Shown here one piece after another: positions 33,911 through 42,500 of a stretch of 64,000 bases of DNA. Positions within the stretch are counted from its first letter, which is position 1; each line of letters begins with the position of its first letter. The notes beneath the pieces are model-generated. The model did no database searches. It saw nothing but the letters and a program-made list of their open reading frames with translations, and was not told where the DNA came from. The position numbers and the translations under genes are program-made. The stretch covers positions 171,259-235,258 of the forward strand of contig JAFKMU010000044.1 in assembly GCA_017305195.1 (NCBI GenBank). Reading direction: 5' to 3'. This DNA is from Verrucomicrobiota bacterium. GTDB taxonomy: Bacteria > Verrucomicrobiota > Verrucomicrobiia > Chthoniobacterales > Terrimicrobiaceae.

Positions 33911-35158
33911 TTAGCCGACCCACGCAGCGGTGCCCAGGCCCTCGCGCACTGATGGCGCCCTCAAATCAGACCGCACCCGGGGGGCGAGCATTGCCCGCGA
34001 AGACCGCGCAGCCCAGGCTGCAGGCAGTTCGCTCCAGAGCTTCTCCTCCTCAAAGGCGCGCAGGCAGTCGCGCTCGATCCCGCCGAGGAAACACTCTCCC
34101 GGGCGCTCCGGCGACGGGCTGAGATGGGCGGCCGCGATCGTGTGAATCGGCGCGGTCTCGAATGCGGCATGGGATACGAGCGTCTGCCTCCCCGCGATAT
34201 CGAGACCGCAGATAAAGACGGACTCGCCTTTCCAATGCGCCAGGACGGTGTCCAGCAGATGCTTGCGCAAAGACGGAGTATCACTGCACGAGGCAAACAC
34301 CCGCTCCCCGCACGCGTCGCGATGCGTGATCTGCGAGCCGGCCCACCGCATCACTCCCTTCGTCCCGCGGATCTCAAGGATCGGCCCCATCTCGCGCGGA
34401 CAGCTGTGGCCCACCCAGAAATAGATGCGAGCACCGAGTTCCGTGCCAATGCGGAAGCATGCCGTATCGCAACTCTCGATCTGCCTTGCCCGGTAAAGCT
34501 CGGCTTCCAGAGAGAGAGGAGTGCCCGCGCTCGTCACATCCTCGCCCGCGAAGAAGATCATGAGATTCAGCCAATGCGCCAGAGCGTTATTGAAGGGCGC
34601 ATCAAAGACCCAGCGACCCCGGGCGCGGATGCGGCCGGCCCAGTCATTACGCGCATAATACTCGCCAAATCTCGGCCAGAGCCCCAGGCACTTGATCGCC
34701 TGGATCTCCCCGAGGATTCCGTCGCAAAGGGCGCGCTTCAGCAGCATCGTCTCCGGGACGTACATGTGCTGGTAAGCCACGGCCACGAAGCAACCGCTCC
34801 GGGCCTCGGCCGCTTTCATCTGCTCGACCTCCTCCACCGTCGCAGCAGCCGGTTTCTCCAGCAGCACATTCCAGCCCGCCTCGAGCGCAGCCAGCGTCAT
34901 CGGCGCATGCAGATGGATGCCTGTCGGGATGATGCAGAGGTCGATGCGGTCGTGCTCGCCCTCCAGCATGTCCTCGTAACTCCGGTAAATCCGGCAGCCC
35001 GCCCGCCGGAGGCCCTCGCACTTGACCGGCTCCTGCTCCTGATTGATGACCGTCGCGGCAGCGAGGTCGATGGAGCCGGCGGCCGCCCGCAGGATCAGGT
35101 CCTCATAATGCACGCCGGAAAATCCCGACACGCCGACGAGTGCGATTCGCGGCTTCAT
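33911..35158 (-). CDS. Gfo/Idh/MocA-family sugar oxidoreductase
   Basis: 415 aa. The Rossmann fold begins RIALVGVSGFSGVHY, and the family motif LLEKPAAATVEEVEQMKA (about 115-130) contains the EKP lysine. The C-terminal alpha/beta domain holds ARGRWVFDAPFNNALAHWLNLMIFF. There is no signal peptide, so it acts in the cytoplasm on a sugar, uronate or derivative using NAD(P). It overlaps the SGNH esterase gene by ATGA and is thus in the LacI-type unit. The tail after about residue 370 is rich in Ala and Arg. The substrate is unknown; the locus suggests a pectin-derived sugar. Confidence 0.85.
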   Translation of the reverse strand: MKPRIALVGVSGFSGVHYEDLILRAAAGSIDLAAATVINQEQEPVKCEGLRRAGCRIYRSYEDMLEGEHDRIDLCIIPTGIHLHAPMTLAALEAGWNVLLEKPAAATVEEVEQMKAAEARSGCFVAVAYQHMYVPETMLLKRALCDGILGEIQAIKCLGLWPRFGEYYARNDWAGRIRARGRWVFDAPFNNALAHWLNLMIFFAGEDVTSAGTPLSLEAELYRARQIESCDTACFRIGTELGARIYFWVGHSCPREMGPILEIRGTKGVMRWAGSQITHRDACGERVFASCSDTPSLRKHLLDTVLAHWKGESVFICGLDIAGRQTLVSHAAFETAPIHTIAAAHLSPSPERPGECFLGGIERDCLRAFEEEKLWSELPAAWAARSSRAMLAPRVRSDLRAPSVREGLGTAAWVG

Positions 35159-35874
35159 GGCTTCACCAGTTGGGCGGCATCGGGTGATGTGACCTTGAAT
35201 CCCGCAGCGACAAATCCCGCGATCTGCCGGGCGCCCTGCTCGGTGAAGTGAGTGCGGTCCACATCGGACACTGTGATCCCAACTGATCCCGCTTCTCCGA
35301 TTTTCTCGAAATACTCTCCGCTCACCGCATAGAGATCGATGAGCGGGACATTCAGCTTCTCGGCCACCCGCTTCGTCGCGGCGGCGTAGGGTGCGAGTTC
35401 CGTGGAGGGCTTCCCATCTGCACCATACATCCGGCGATGCACCGGCGTCACCAGAATGGGCGTGATCCCCGCCGTCCTGGCTTCGGCAACGAACCGCTCC
35501 AGGTTGGTCGTGAACTCCCCGTCCGCCTTCGTCGACTCCGGCTTGTCGGGCGCGTGCGAGTCATTGTGCCCAAACTGGATGAGCAGATACTTCGCCCCGC
35601 TCGCGAGCGCCTTTTGCCAGTTGCCCGTATCGGGAAAGGTCTTCGTGCTCATACCGCAAACCGCGAGATTCACCACCCGCACATCGTCGGTCAGATACTC
35701 CGGCAAAAGCTGCCCCCATCCCCGGGCAGGCTTTTCATTCGCCCAGTCCGCCATCGTGGAATCTCCGACCAATACCACGGTGGTCGTCGCCTTCGTTTCC
35801 GATGAGATCAAGGGCGCGCTTGCCGAAAATAACAGGATACCAACGCTGGCACCCAGGCATCCGATAAATTTCAT
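35155..35874 (-). CDS. Secreted SGNH hydrolase, rhamnogalacturonan acetylesterase-like
   Basis: 239 aa with a signal peptide (FIGCLGASVGILLFSASAPLISS). The SGNH blocks are GDSTMADW (Ser nucleophile), the Gly of VNLAVCGMST, FGHNDSH (Asn) and VDRTHFTEQGA (Asp/His), the pattern of rhamnogalacturonan acetylesterases, which remove acetyl groups from pectin. An operator-like site and a promoter whose -10 lies directly before the ATG are upstream. It is cotranscribed with the Gfo/Idh gene. The enzyme group is convincing; the exact polysaccharide is inferred from the 1112-aa PcRGLX-like protein in the same regulon. Confidence 0.85.
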   Translation of the reverse strand: MKFIGCLGASVGILLFSASAPLISSETKATTTVVLVGDSTMADWANEKPARGWGQLLPEYLTDDVRVVNLAVCGMSTKTFPDTGNWQKALASGAKYLLIQFGHNDSHAPDKPESTKADGEFTTNLERFVAEARTAGITPILVTPVHRRMYGADGKPSTELAPYAAATKRVAEKLNVPLIDLYAVSGEYFEKIGEAGSVGITVSDVDRTHFTEQGARQIAGFVAAGFKVTSPDAAQLVKP

Positions 35875-35879
35875 GACAT

Positions 35880-35909
35880 AAAATAACGATAAATACCGTT
35901 ACTTATCAA
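35880..35909 (-). promoter_or_regulatory. Promoter and LacI-type operator of the SGNH esterase operon
   Basis: On the minus strand TTGATA (35904-35909), an 18-bp spacer and TATTTT (35880-35885) form a promoter whose start point would fall at the ATG (35874), suggesting a leaderless transcript. The spacer holds the pseudo-palindrome 35889-35906, which defines ATAAnTAnCGnTAnTTAT; 14 of its 18 bases are self-complementary. Three related sites occur in the locus. Confidence 0.6.
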
Positions 35910-35957
35910 TCAGAAATATAAAAGCTCCCCATGAGGAATTGATCGCAATGACAAAAA

Positions 35958-36920
35958 CTAGACGGAAACTACCGATCCTTTGACTGACAATCGGCCCGGA
36001 ACCCGGATTTCAACCGGCGTACGCCGAGGCAAGCCCGGCCAGGCCAGCAGGAGATCAGCCGCCATCTTCCCCATCAACGTCCAGTCTGGTGAAAAAGACG
36101 TCAACTTCCGGGAGGCCGGGGCCGTGTCGTCAAAGGACACAATGCTGCAATCCCTCGGCAACTCCCACCCCTTGGATTCGAGATAATCCATGGCGACGCC
36201 AGCAAGACTATCGCTCGCGAAGGCAATGGCAGATCCCCTTGGGAGGCTCTCCAGGATCGCAGGCCGGGGATCGCTTTCGAGATTCCAGGTGGCGACCTCC
36301 ACCGGCATGCCGTTTTTCCGCATGACCCACTCATAACCCCTCTCGCGCTCACGGAAGATCTGGGTCAGTGGCTCCTCCTCCCTGATGAAGAGCACCCTCT
36401 TGTGCCCGTGTTCCACCAAATGGTTCACGGCATCCCTCATACCACCAAAATTGTCCGCCGTAATCCGCGGAATATCAATGCCTTCCAAATAGCTGCTCAC
36501 CGCCAGCGCAGGGATGTCCCCCAAGGCGCGCACCGTCTCCGCCGTATATCGGCCGAAGAGGAAGACCGCTTCGACCGAGCGATTGCGCACCGCCGCCGGC
36601 ACCTCGGACATCGAGGGCATTTCGATCGCTGTCTCCGTATTGAGCACCTTGCACTGCTGGTGCAGCCCGAAAAAAATCAGACGCCGGACTCCGGACGCCA
36701 AGGGATCAACCTGCGAGGCTCCATAAAAGACCACCGCCGCCCGCCGCAAGGTGCTCGACGGCTTCGGGGTGCGCAGGCGGGTGTAACCGAGCTCCCGCGC
36801 CTTCTCGAGAATGCGCTCCTTCGTAGCTTCCGCCAGGTCCGGATGATTCCTCAACGCTCGCGATACCGTGATCACTGACACCCCCAACTCGCTGGCAATC
36901 TTTGCCTGATTGATCCGCAT
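35958..36920 (-). CDS. LacI-family transcriptional regulator
   Basis: 320 aa from ATG 36920 (MRINQAKIASELGVSVITVSRALRNHPDLAEATKERILEKARELGY); TTG 36929 would add three residues. The helix-turn-helix has the LacI hinge and CG-operator-reading features, and the C-terminal part is a periplasmic-binding-protein-like effector domain (VSSYLEGIDIPRITADNFGGMRDAVNHLVEHGHKRVLFI ... LAGVAMDYLESKGWELPRDCSIVSFDDT). It would bind a sugar inducer. Four pseudo-palindromes with a central CG lie at 35889, 36972, 39363 and 39521, all at gene starts around it, so it probably represses the whole pectin locus including the divergent PEP-CTERM gene. Confidence 0.92.
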   Translation of the reverse strand: MRINQAKIASELGVSVITVSRALRNHPDLAEATKERILEKARELGYTRLRTPKPSSTLRRAAVVFYGASQVDPLASGVRRLIFFGLHQQCKVLNTETAIEMPSMSEVPAAVRNRSVEAVFLFGRYTAETVRALGDIPALAVSSYLEGIDIPRITADNFGGMRDAVNHLVEHGHKRVLFIREEEPLTQIFRERERGYEWVMRKNGMPVEVATWNLESDPRPAILESLPRGSAIAFASDSLAGVAMDYLESKGWELPRDCSIVSFDDTAPASRKLTSFSPDWTLMGKMAADLLLAWPGLPRRTPVEIRVPGRLSVKGSVVSV

Positions 36921-36968
36921 GCCCGGCAAGGTATCCGCCCTGCCGTGTCAGGCCAATAAAATTAACAA

Positions 36969-36998
36969 TTGACAATTGTCGGTAATTTTTACTCTACT
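36969..36998 (+). promoter_or_regulatory. Promoter and LacI-type operator of the PEP-CTERM gene
   Basis: TTGACA (36969-36974), an 18-bp spacer and TCTACT (36993-36998) give a start point about 8 bp before the ATG at 37013. The operator at 36972-36989 has the central CG and right half GTAATTTT of the locus motif, and its left part contains the perfect palindrome GACAATTGTC. It also lies 52 bp upstream of the lacI-type gene and may autoregulate it. Confidence 0.55.
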
Positions 36999-37012
36999 AC
37001 CGATTAGCTGAC

Positions 37013-37735
37013 ATGAAAATCACCCTCCTGAAAACTATCATTCTGGCGGTATCCTTTCTCGGAATCGCAAACTCCCCCGCGGCCACCATCCTTTTTACCG
37101 ACACACTTCCGACCTCGGACGTCATCCGATCCAACACGACGGTGTCTGCATCAGGAAATCTTCAGGTCCGGAATATCGGCGCAACGCCCACGGCCAATAC
37201 CCGGTGGGTTGGCTTTGGCTTCTCGACTGCATCCACGGTCAGCCTCGATAAAGTCACGTTTTTCATCTACAATGACATCGTCAGCAGCGGCGCCCTCGGG
37301 GCCACCATGACGATTTCCGTCGTGTCCCTCGCGAGCCTCACCGCATCCCCGTCGACTCCCTACACCCCGCTGTATTCGGAAACAGCCTCGGTCCCGGCGA
37401 CCTATGCGAACGAAAACTACATGACCTTTGACCTCAGTAGCTCCTATTCGCTGACAGCGGGCGGCAACTACGGCATCCTGGTGTACTTCGACAGCAACGC
37501 GAGCAACCGCGGAATCAACTTTTCCCAGTCTCCCTCCAGCTCCGGTGGCATAGGAGGCATCGGAGATCTCTTCTACACATCGGATCTGGGAGCAACTTAC
37601 ACCAACACCTCAGCACCGCTGAATTTCGTCGTACAGACTGTTCCGGAACCGTCGACCACAGCATTGCTCGGCCTCATCGGCGGCACCTTCATCGTGGGAG
37701 CCTATCGCTCCCGCAAGCGCCTCGCGAAAGCCTAA
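37013..37735 (+). CDS. PEP-CTERM sorting domain secreted protein
   Basis: 240 aa with a signal peptide (LLKTIILAVSFLGIANSPA, cut near AAT). The mature part is a beta-rich domain without catalytic motif (VGFGFSTASTVSLDKVTFFIYND, NYGILVYFDSNASNRGINFSQS), like the choice-of-anchor/discoidin-type domains common in PEP-CTERM proteins. The end is VPEPSTTALLGLIGG, a hydrophobic helix and RSRKRLAK. It would be processed by an exosortase and shown at the surface. It is divergent from the LacI regulator with an operator in its promoter and is followed by a strong terminator, so it is a single-gene unit. Confidence 0.88.
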   Translation: MKITLLKTIILAVSFLGIANSPAATILFTDTLPTSDVIRSNTTVSASGNLQVRNIGATPTANTRWVGFGFSTASTVSLDKVTFFIYNDIVSSGALGATMTISVVSLASLTASPSTPYTPLYSETASVPATYANENYMTFDLSSSYSLTAGGNYGILVYFDSNASNRGINFSQSPSSSGGIGGIGDLFYTSDLGATYTNTSAPLNFVVQTVPEPSTTALLGLIGGTFIVGAYRSRKRLAKA

Positions 37736-37746
37736 GACAGTTAATA

Positions 37747-38721
37747 TCAGGGGGACGGCAAGACCGGAAGAAACACCCGGTCTTGCCTTTTTCCTTTCTC
37801 AAACACGTCGGCCCGCTCCTTGCGGAAGACATAGATCCTCTTCCAGGAGATACGCTCGCCCGGGCTCGCGTGAAATGTCCCAAAAATCTCCGGGGCAAGA
37901 AACCTGTCTTTCACAAAGATCGACAACCGCGAGACCGGCAGCAGGGCTGTCATCGTCACCTGCCTGAGACCATCCGAGCACTGAGCCCAGCCTGCCGCAG
38001 GCCGATCCAGCTGTGCCGTGGTGAAATACAATGGAGCCTCCGGAGCTTGCTCAAAGAGCATCCCGCCCGGAACCAGCCGCGCCGCTGCCAGCCACTGGAT
38101 GCCTGGGTTCAACGAAGTCCGGAACGTCCAAGAGCGCCCGCGCTCCATGCGGAGCCAGTTGTGATTATACTGGTCGAAGCTAATTCTCTCCCGGCTGGTA
38201 TTCTGAAACTCGTAGGAGATCTCCACACGACCCTGCGCGGGATCGACTGTGATCGTCTTGCGATAAACGTATCGCCAACGACCCGCATCGAGATGCTGCT
38301 CGAAAACGACCCGCGAGTGCGTTTGCTCCACGATCTCCGTCGCTGCCGGTTGCAGTACCGGATAACGATCCCAGAATCGATAGGGCGTCACGCGCATGCG
38401 CCTCAGGAGCCCGACACCGACCTTCAGAAATCCTCCCTCAAAACCCTCCGCGTATCCCGGAGGGGACGACCATCGGGAGCTGAACTCATCGATCAGCCCC
38501 TCCTCCCCTAAAAACTCCACACCCTGAGACTGCACCCGATCCACCCGGATCGGGTCAAACCGAGGCCCGTATTTTTCCCTCAGCCCATCCGCATCCGCCG
38601 CCACATGGGCGCGAAACGATTCATTTCCGATCCACAGTCCACCATCGACCGCCGCTCCGGCCGACGAAACCAGCGGCACCACGCAAAGCAGTGCGAGCCG
38701 AGACCTGAGCAGAGCAGCCAC
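37747..38721 (-). CDS. Secreted protein, possible galactose-mutarotase-like fold
   Basis: 324 aa with an N-terminal signal peptide (LALLCVVPLVSSAGAA). The sequence is beta-rich with features of sugar-binding sandwich proteins (GGFLKVGVGLLRRMRVTPYRFWDRYPV, WRYVYRKTITVDPAQGRVEISYEFQNTSRERISFDQYNHNWLRME) that recall aldose-epimerase-like and DUF4432-like folds. I see no proven catalytic set. It directly follows the 211-aa secreted protein (no bases between stop and start) in a LacI-type unit, so it probably binds or modifies a sugar from the same polysaccharide. Its last codons lie in the terminator hairpin of the convergent PEP-CTERM gene. Confidence 0.65.
   Translation of the reverse strand: MAALLRSRLALLCVVPLVSSAGAAVDGGLWIGNESFRAHVAADADGLREKYGPRFDPIRVDRVQSQGVEFLGEEGLIDEFSSRWSSPPGYAEGFEGGFLKVGVGLLRRMRVTPYRFWDRYPVLQPAATEIVEQTHSRVVFEQHLDAGRWRYVYRKTITVDPAQGRVEISYEFQNTSRERISFDQYNHNWLRMERGRSWTFRTSLNPGIQWLAAARLVPGGMLFEQAPEAPLYFTTAQLDRPAAGWAQCSDGLRQVTMTALLPVSRLSIFVKDRFLAPEIFGTFHASPGERISWKRIYVFRKERADVFEKGKRQDRVFLPVLPSP
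37757..37792 (+). terminator. Rho-independent terminator of the PEP-CTERM gene
   Basis: A perfect 11-bp stem (GGCAAGACCGG and its complement) with a 9-base loop, followed by TTTTT, begins 21 bp after the PEP-CTERM stop. It overlaps the 3' end of the convergent 324-aa gene. Confidence 0.85.
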
Positions 38722-39357
38722 TCAAAGCGGGGGCAGGGATTTATCCGAGGGCGCGAGCTCGATCAGAGTGTCTTTCGCCGTGCGGAAATTGCTCGCTCCA
38801 CCATCCTTGGTGGAAAGCAGAAACACCCGCCCTACCGCGAGTTTGTCCGGCAACGGAAGCTCAAGCGTGATATAAAGATTCGCTCCATCCCAAGCCGCGC
38901 GCACCTTGGTGTTCTCCGCGCTGAAGTCGGGGTTCTTGAACAGCACATAGGGCGCCTTGCCCTGCGCAGTTTCCAGCGCCACCATCAGGTCGACACCTTG
39001 CACCTCCTCGTCCTGCCTGCCGGTGGCCGTATCGTTGTCGATGTCGAGGTAGAGACAGAATGAAGACCGATCAAGGACCGGCGGATGATCGAATCGCACC
39101 TCAAAAAGCAGCCGGTCTTTCCCCACGACTTCGCCACGAATCATGCGGACCTGCGAGGCCTTGTCCGTATTTGCCTCGGGCGTCTGAACCTTTCCCGTGT
39201 TCTCAAACAGGATGTTCATTTCCTTGAAAGGAGCCGTTCCGCCGAGAGCAAGTTTCTCCGCCAGCTCTTCCTTCGACAACGCCAGCGTCGGCGAAGCCGT
39301 AAGGGAATACAGGACGCAACCAGCTATCAACACCATCAGAGGGGATTTTCGATGCAT
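38722..39357 (-). CDS. Secreted DOMON/CBM9-like protein
   Basis: 211 aa from ATG 39357, with a signal peptide (SPLMVLIAGCVLYSLTASPTLA). The mature protein has a beta-sandwich pattern with SSFCLYLDIDNDTATGRQDEEVQGVDLMVALE, as in DOMON and family-9 carbohydrate-binding modules, where the D-N-D-x-x-T-G loop can bind sugar or calcium. It may bind the polysaccharide or its fragments outside the cell. A LacI-type operator and a promoter with -10 TATATT lie immediately upstream, and the transcript seems to begin at the start codon itself. A TTG at 39363 could add two residues but lies inside the promoter. Confidence 0.65.
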   Translation of the reverse strand: MHRKSPLMVLIAGCVLYSLTASPTLALSKEELAEKLALGGTAPFKEMNILFENTGKVQTPEANTDKASQVRMIRGEVVGKDRLLFEVRFDHPPVLDRSSFCLYLDIDNDTATGRQDEEVQGVDLMVALETAQGKAPYVLFKNPDFSAENTKVRAAWDGANLYITLELPLPDKLAVGRVFLLSTKDGGASNFRTAKDTLIELAPSDKSLPPL

Positions 39358-39362
39358 GGTCA

Positions 39363-39392
39363 AAATATAACGGTAATTATCATACTATTCAA
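39363..39392 (-). promoter_or_regulatory. Promoter and LacI-type operator of the DOMON-like operon
   Basis: On the minus strand TTGAAT (39387-39392), a 17-bp spacer and TATATT (39364-39369). The operator 39363-39380 has the central CG and right half GTAATTAT, matching 10 of 12 fixed positions of ATAAnTAnCGnTAnTTAT. The expected start point coincides with ATG 39357. Confidence 0.6.
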
Positions 39393-39498
39393 AGAAGTTT
39401 TCGTCGCCGCGCAGGATATTTATTAAATTTCCAATCGGTTTTCATTCACCCGCAAAGTCTCTCTCAGAGGGACGAAATCCACAGAAACGGCAAAATCT

Positions 39499-39538
39499 TT
39501 GACAGCTCGTTATTGTCGGTATATTTAACGGTAATATC
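39499..39538 (+). promoter_or_regulatory. Promoter and double LacI-type operator of the PcRGLX-like operon
   Basis: TTGACA (39499-39504), a 17-bp spacer and TATTTA (39522-39527) form a good sigma-70 promoter about 9 bp before ATG 39543. Two overlapping CG-centred half-palindromes cover it: 39509-39526 and 39521-39538 (right half GTAATATC), with centres 12 bp apart. A repressor here would block the -10. Confidence 0.65.
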
Positions 39539-39542
39539 TCCC

Positions 39543-42500
39543 ATGACTCTCCCTCGTTCGCTCCTGTTTTTGTCCGCTCTTGGCATAGTCGCTCTTTCCA
39601 CCTACGCCCAGGACGACGCCTACCGCTTCCAGAACGAGTGGGTGAAGTACGAGGCGGCGAGCAATACCGGGCTGACAGCCGACAAACTGGAAAAGACTGC
39701 TCCGTTTGCCTTCCCCCGCCCGCGTCCCGCGATTCCCTTCGACCTCGCTCCGTTTTCCGACCAGGGGGACAAGAAGGGGACCGGCCTCAAGGAGCGCATC
39801 CCGGCGACCTTCACGGACGAGTCGGGAGTCGGTCGGAGCGCGAATGTCCGCTTCGGCTTTCCGCTGCCCAAGGGCGCGATTTTCCAGAAGGACGGCGCGC
39901 GATTTTCCGACGCGCAGGACTCCCCCCTGCCCGCCCAGTTCACCGTGACCTCCCGCTGGCCCGATGGAAGCATCCGCTGGCTGCTTGTCGAAAGCCGCGT
40001 CGCCATCGGCGCGAAGGAATCCGTGACCGGATACGTCAGCTTCACCCGGAAAACAGCCAAACCGCCGAAGGACAATCCGCTCACGCTAACCCAGGATGAC
40101 AAGGTCCTCCAGGTCTCCACGGGAGCCGTCACGGTCACGATCGACAAGGAGCATTTCAACCTGATCGCGAAAGCAGCCAGAGCTTCGGACAAGGCGGAGC
40201 CAGCATGGAAGAGCGACGCCGCCGGCATCACGCTCACTGCAGCCGACGGCACAGTCTATACCACAGCTGCTCTGCCGCCCGAGTCGGTGGCGGTCGAGGA
40301 AGCGGGCCCCGAGCGGATCACGATCCGGGTGGACGGGCGTTACGGAGAGGCCTCCGGCAAGTCGCTGATGCGCTACACGACCCGGCTGACATTCCGCCGG
40401 TCCTCCCCCGTCGTGGAGATCGCCCACACGCACATCAACGACGATCTCTCCCACGAATTCACCGACATCGCCTCGCTGGATCTGGACCTCGTGGCGCCGA
40501 ACACCATCTCGCAGGTGCTGGCCGACTTTCCCGCCCAAGGGGACAAAGGCAACCGCCTCGCCTCGGGGCGCGAGATGTCGGTCTTCCAATCCAGCGACCG
40601 CGACAGCACCTGGACCATCGATGGCCAGAGCAAAGCAGGCGGGCGCGCCTCCGGCAGCTGGCTCGCCTCCGCCGAGGGCTCCAGTGTTGGCGTGGCCATC
40701 CTCGATTTCTGGCAACGCTGGCCCAAGGGATTGTCCGCCAGCGAAAACCGCATGCGCATCGGACTCCTGCCGAAACTTCCGGATGCGACCTTCGGCGACG
40801 ACCTGCCGTACCATCTGAAGTTTCCCTTCGTCTCCGGCAACTATCGGTTCAAATGGGGCATGTCGACGACCGAGCGGCTCGCCATCGACCTTTCCGGCAA
40901 GCTTCCTCGCAAGGAACTGCTGGCGGAAATCCAGTCGCCTCTCGTGGCCATCATCCCGGCGAGCTGGTACGCATCGACCCGCGCCCTCGGCGACATCCCG
41001 GCCCCGCAGGGCGCGCAGTTCGACCTGTGGGATGAGTTTGTCTCCCGCAGCTACGAGGAGCACATGGACCTCGCCGCCGCCCAACGCGAGTACGGTTTCT
41101 TCAACTACGGCGACTGGTTCGGAGAACGAAAGCGCAACTGGGGCAACAACGAATACGACCTCGCGCATTGCTTCTTCCAGCAGTTCGCCAGGACAGGCAA
41201 TACTGATTACTTCCGCCTCGCCCTGCGGGCCGCCCGCCACCAGGCCGATGTCGACATCGTTCATGCCTATCCCGATCCCCGCTACGTCGGGTCCAACCAC
41301 CAGCACTCCATCGGCCACACCGGCGAATGGCAGGGCCCCAACCGCCCCAAACAGGCGACCTGGAGCCATGCCTACGACTCGCACACCGATGGCACGAACG
41401 GCCATACCTGGGCCGATGGCATGGCCGACGCATGGTGCCTGACCGGCGACCCGCGCGTGGCCGAGGCCGCGCTGGAGCTCGGCGAGCACCTCACCTGGGC
41501 CATCGCGCCGACCTTCAGGTCCCTGGGCACGCACGAGCGCTCGGCGGGCTGGTCGATCAAGGCGCTCATGGGTCTGTATCGACTGCGCCCGGATCCCGAT
41601 TACCTCAAGGCCGCCGGCCAGATCGCCGCGGTCGCCGCAAAGGCGCAGACGCTCGACCTCGGCGGAGCCTGGGCGCACAAGCTCCCCGCCGACCACGATC
41701 CGCTCCAGCGCGTTGGCAACAGCACATTCCTCATCGGCATCCTCCTCACCTCCCTCGCCGAGTACCACGAGCAATCGCACGACGAGACGATCTGGAAATC
41801 CCTTGAAGCCGGCACCGCCTGGCTGAGGCGCTCGTGGGACCCGCAGCACGCCGCCTGGCCCTACTCCGCCGATACGGACGGCAAGCCCTGCTCAGCCATC
41901 TATCTCGCCCATCTCAATCCGCTCGTCGTCAATGCTGTCGCCTATGTCGCCGAGCAGACCGGCCAGCGATCCGACATGGACATGGTCCTGAAGTCCCTGG
42001 TGCGCGACTTTGCCTTCATCGACCGGGAAGGCTTCGGCAAGGAGCTGGCCGAGCAGATGAACTTCACCCCCGACACGCTCGCGCGGATGGCCCGCTACTA
42101 CGCACAGGCCGATCCCGAGAACGCTCCGCTGATGTTGAGCAAGGGAGACAACCGGCTCCGTGATGAAATCGTCCGGGGCTTTCCGGCCTCCGGGGATCTC
42201 TGGCAGCGGGGACCGAAGGATCAGTCAGCCGCCATTTCCCTCACCGGGGAGGCAGCGCGTCCCACGATCTTCCGCAAGCTCTATGGCTCCGCCACGACGG
42301 ATGCCCAGAAAAGTCATCTCACCGTGAGCAACGCGGCGGGCGCGACCGTCTTTGAACGCGAGTTCTCTCCCGCTGAGAAACAAGAGATCCCCTTCGACGT
42401 CGGCGGCAAACCGGGCGATGTCTTCCGCATCCGCATGCAGGACTCCATCACCGGGGCATGGCGCATCGCTGGTGACAATTTCCACACCGTCCTCGATGCC

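Noticed and set aside
40086..41849. Minus-strand open frame of 587 codons
   Set aside because: Antisense to the PcRGLX-like gene; no signal peptide or motifs.
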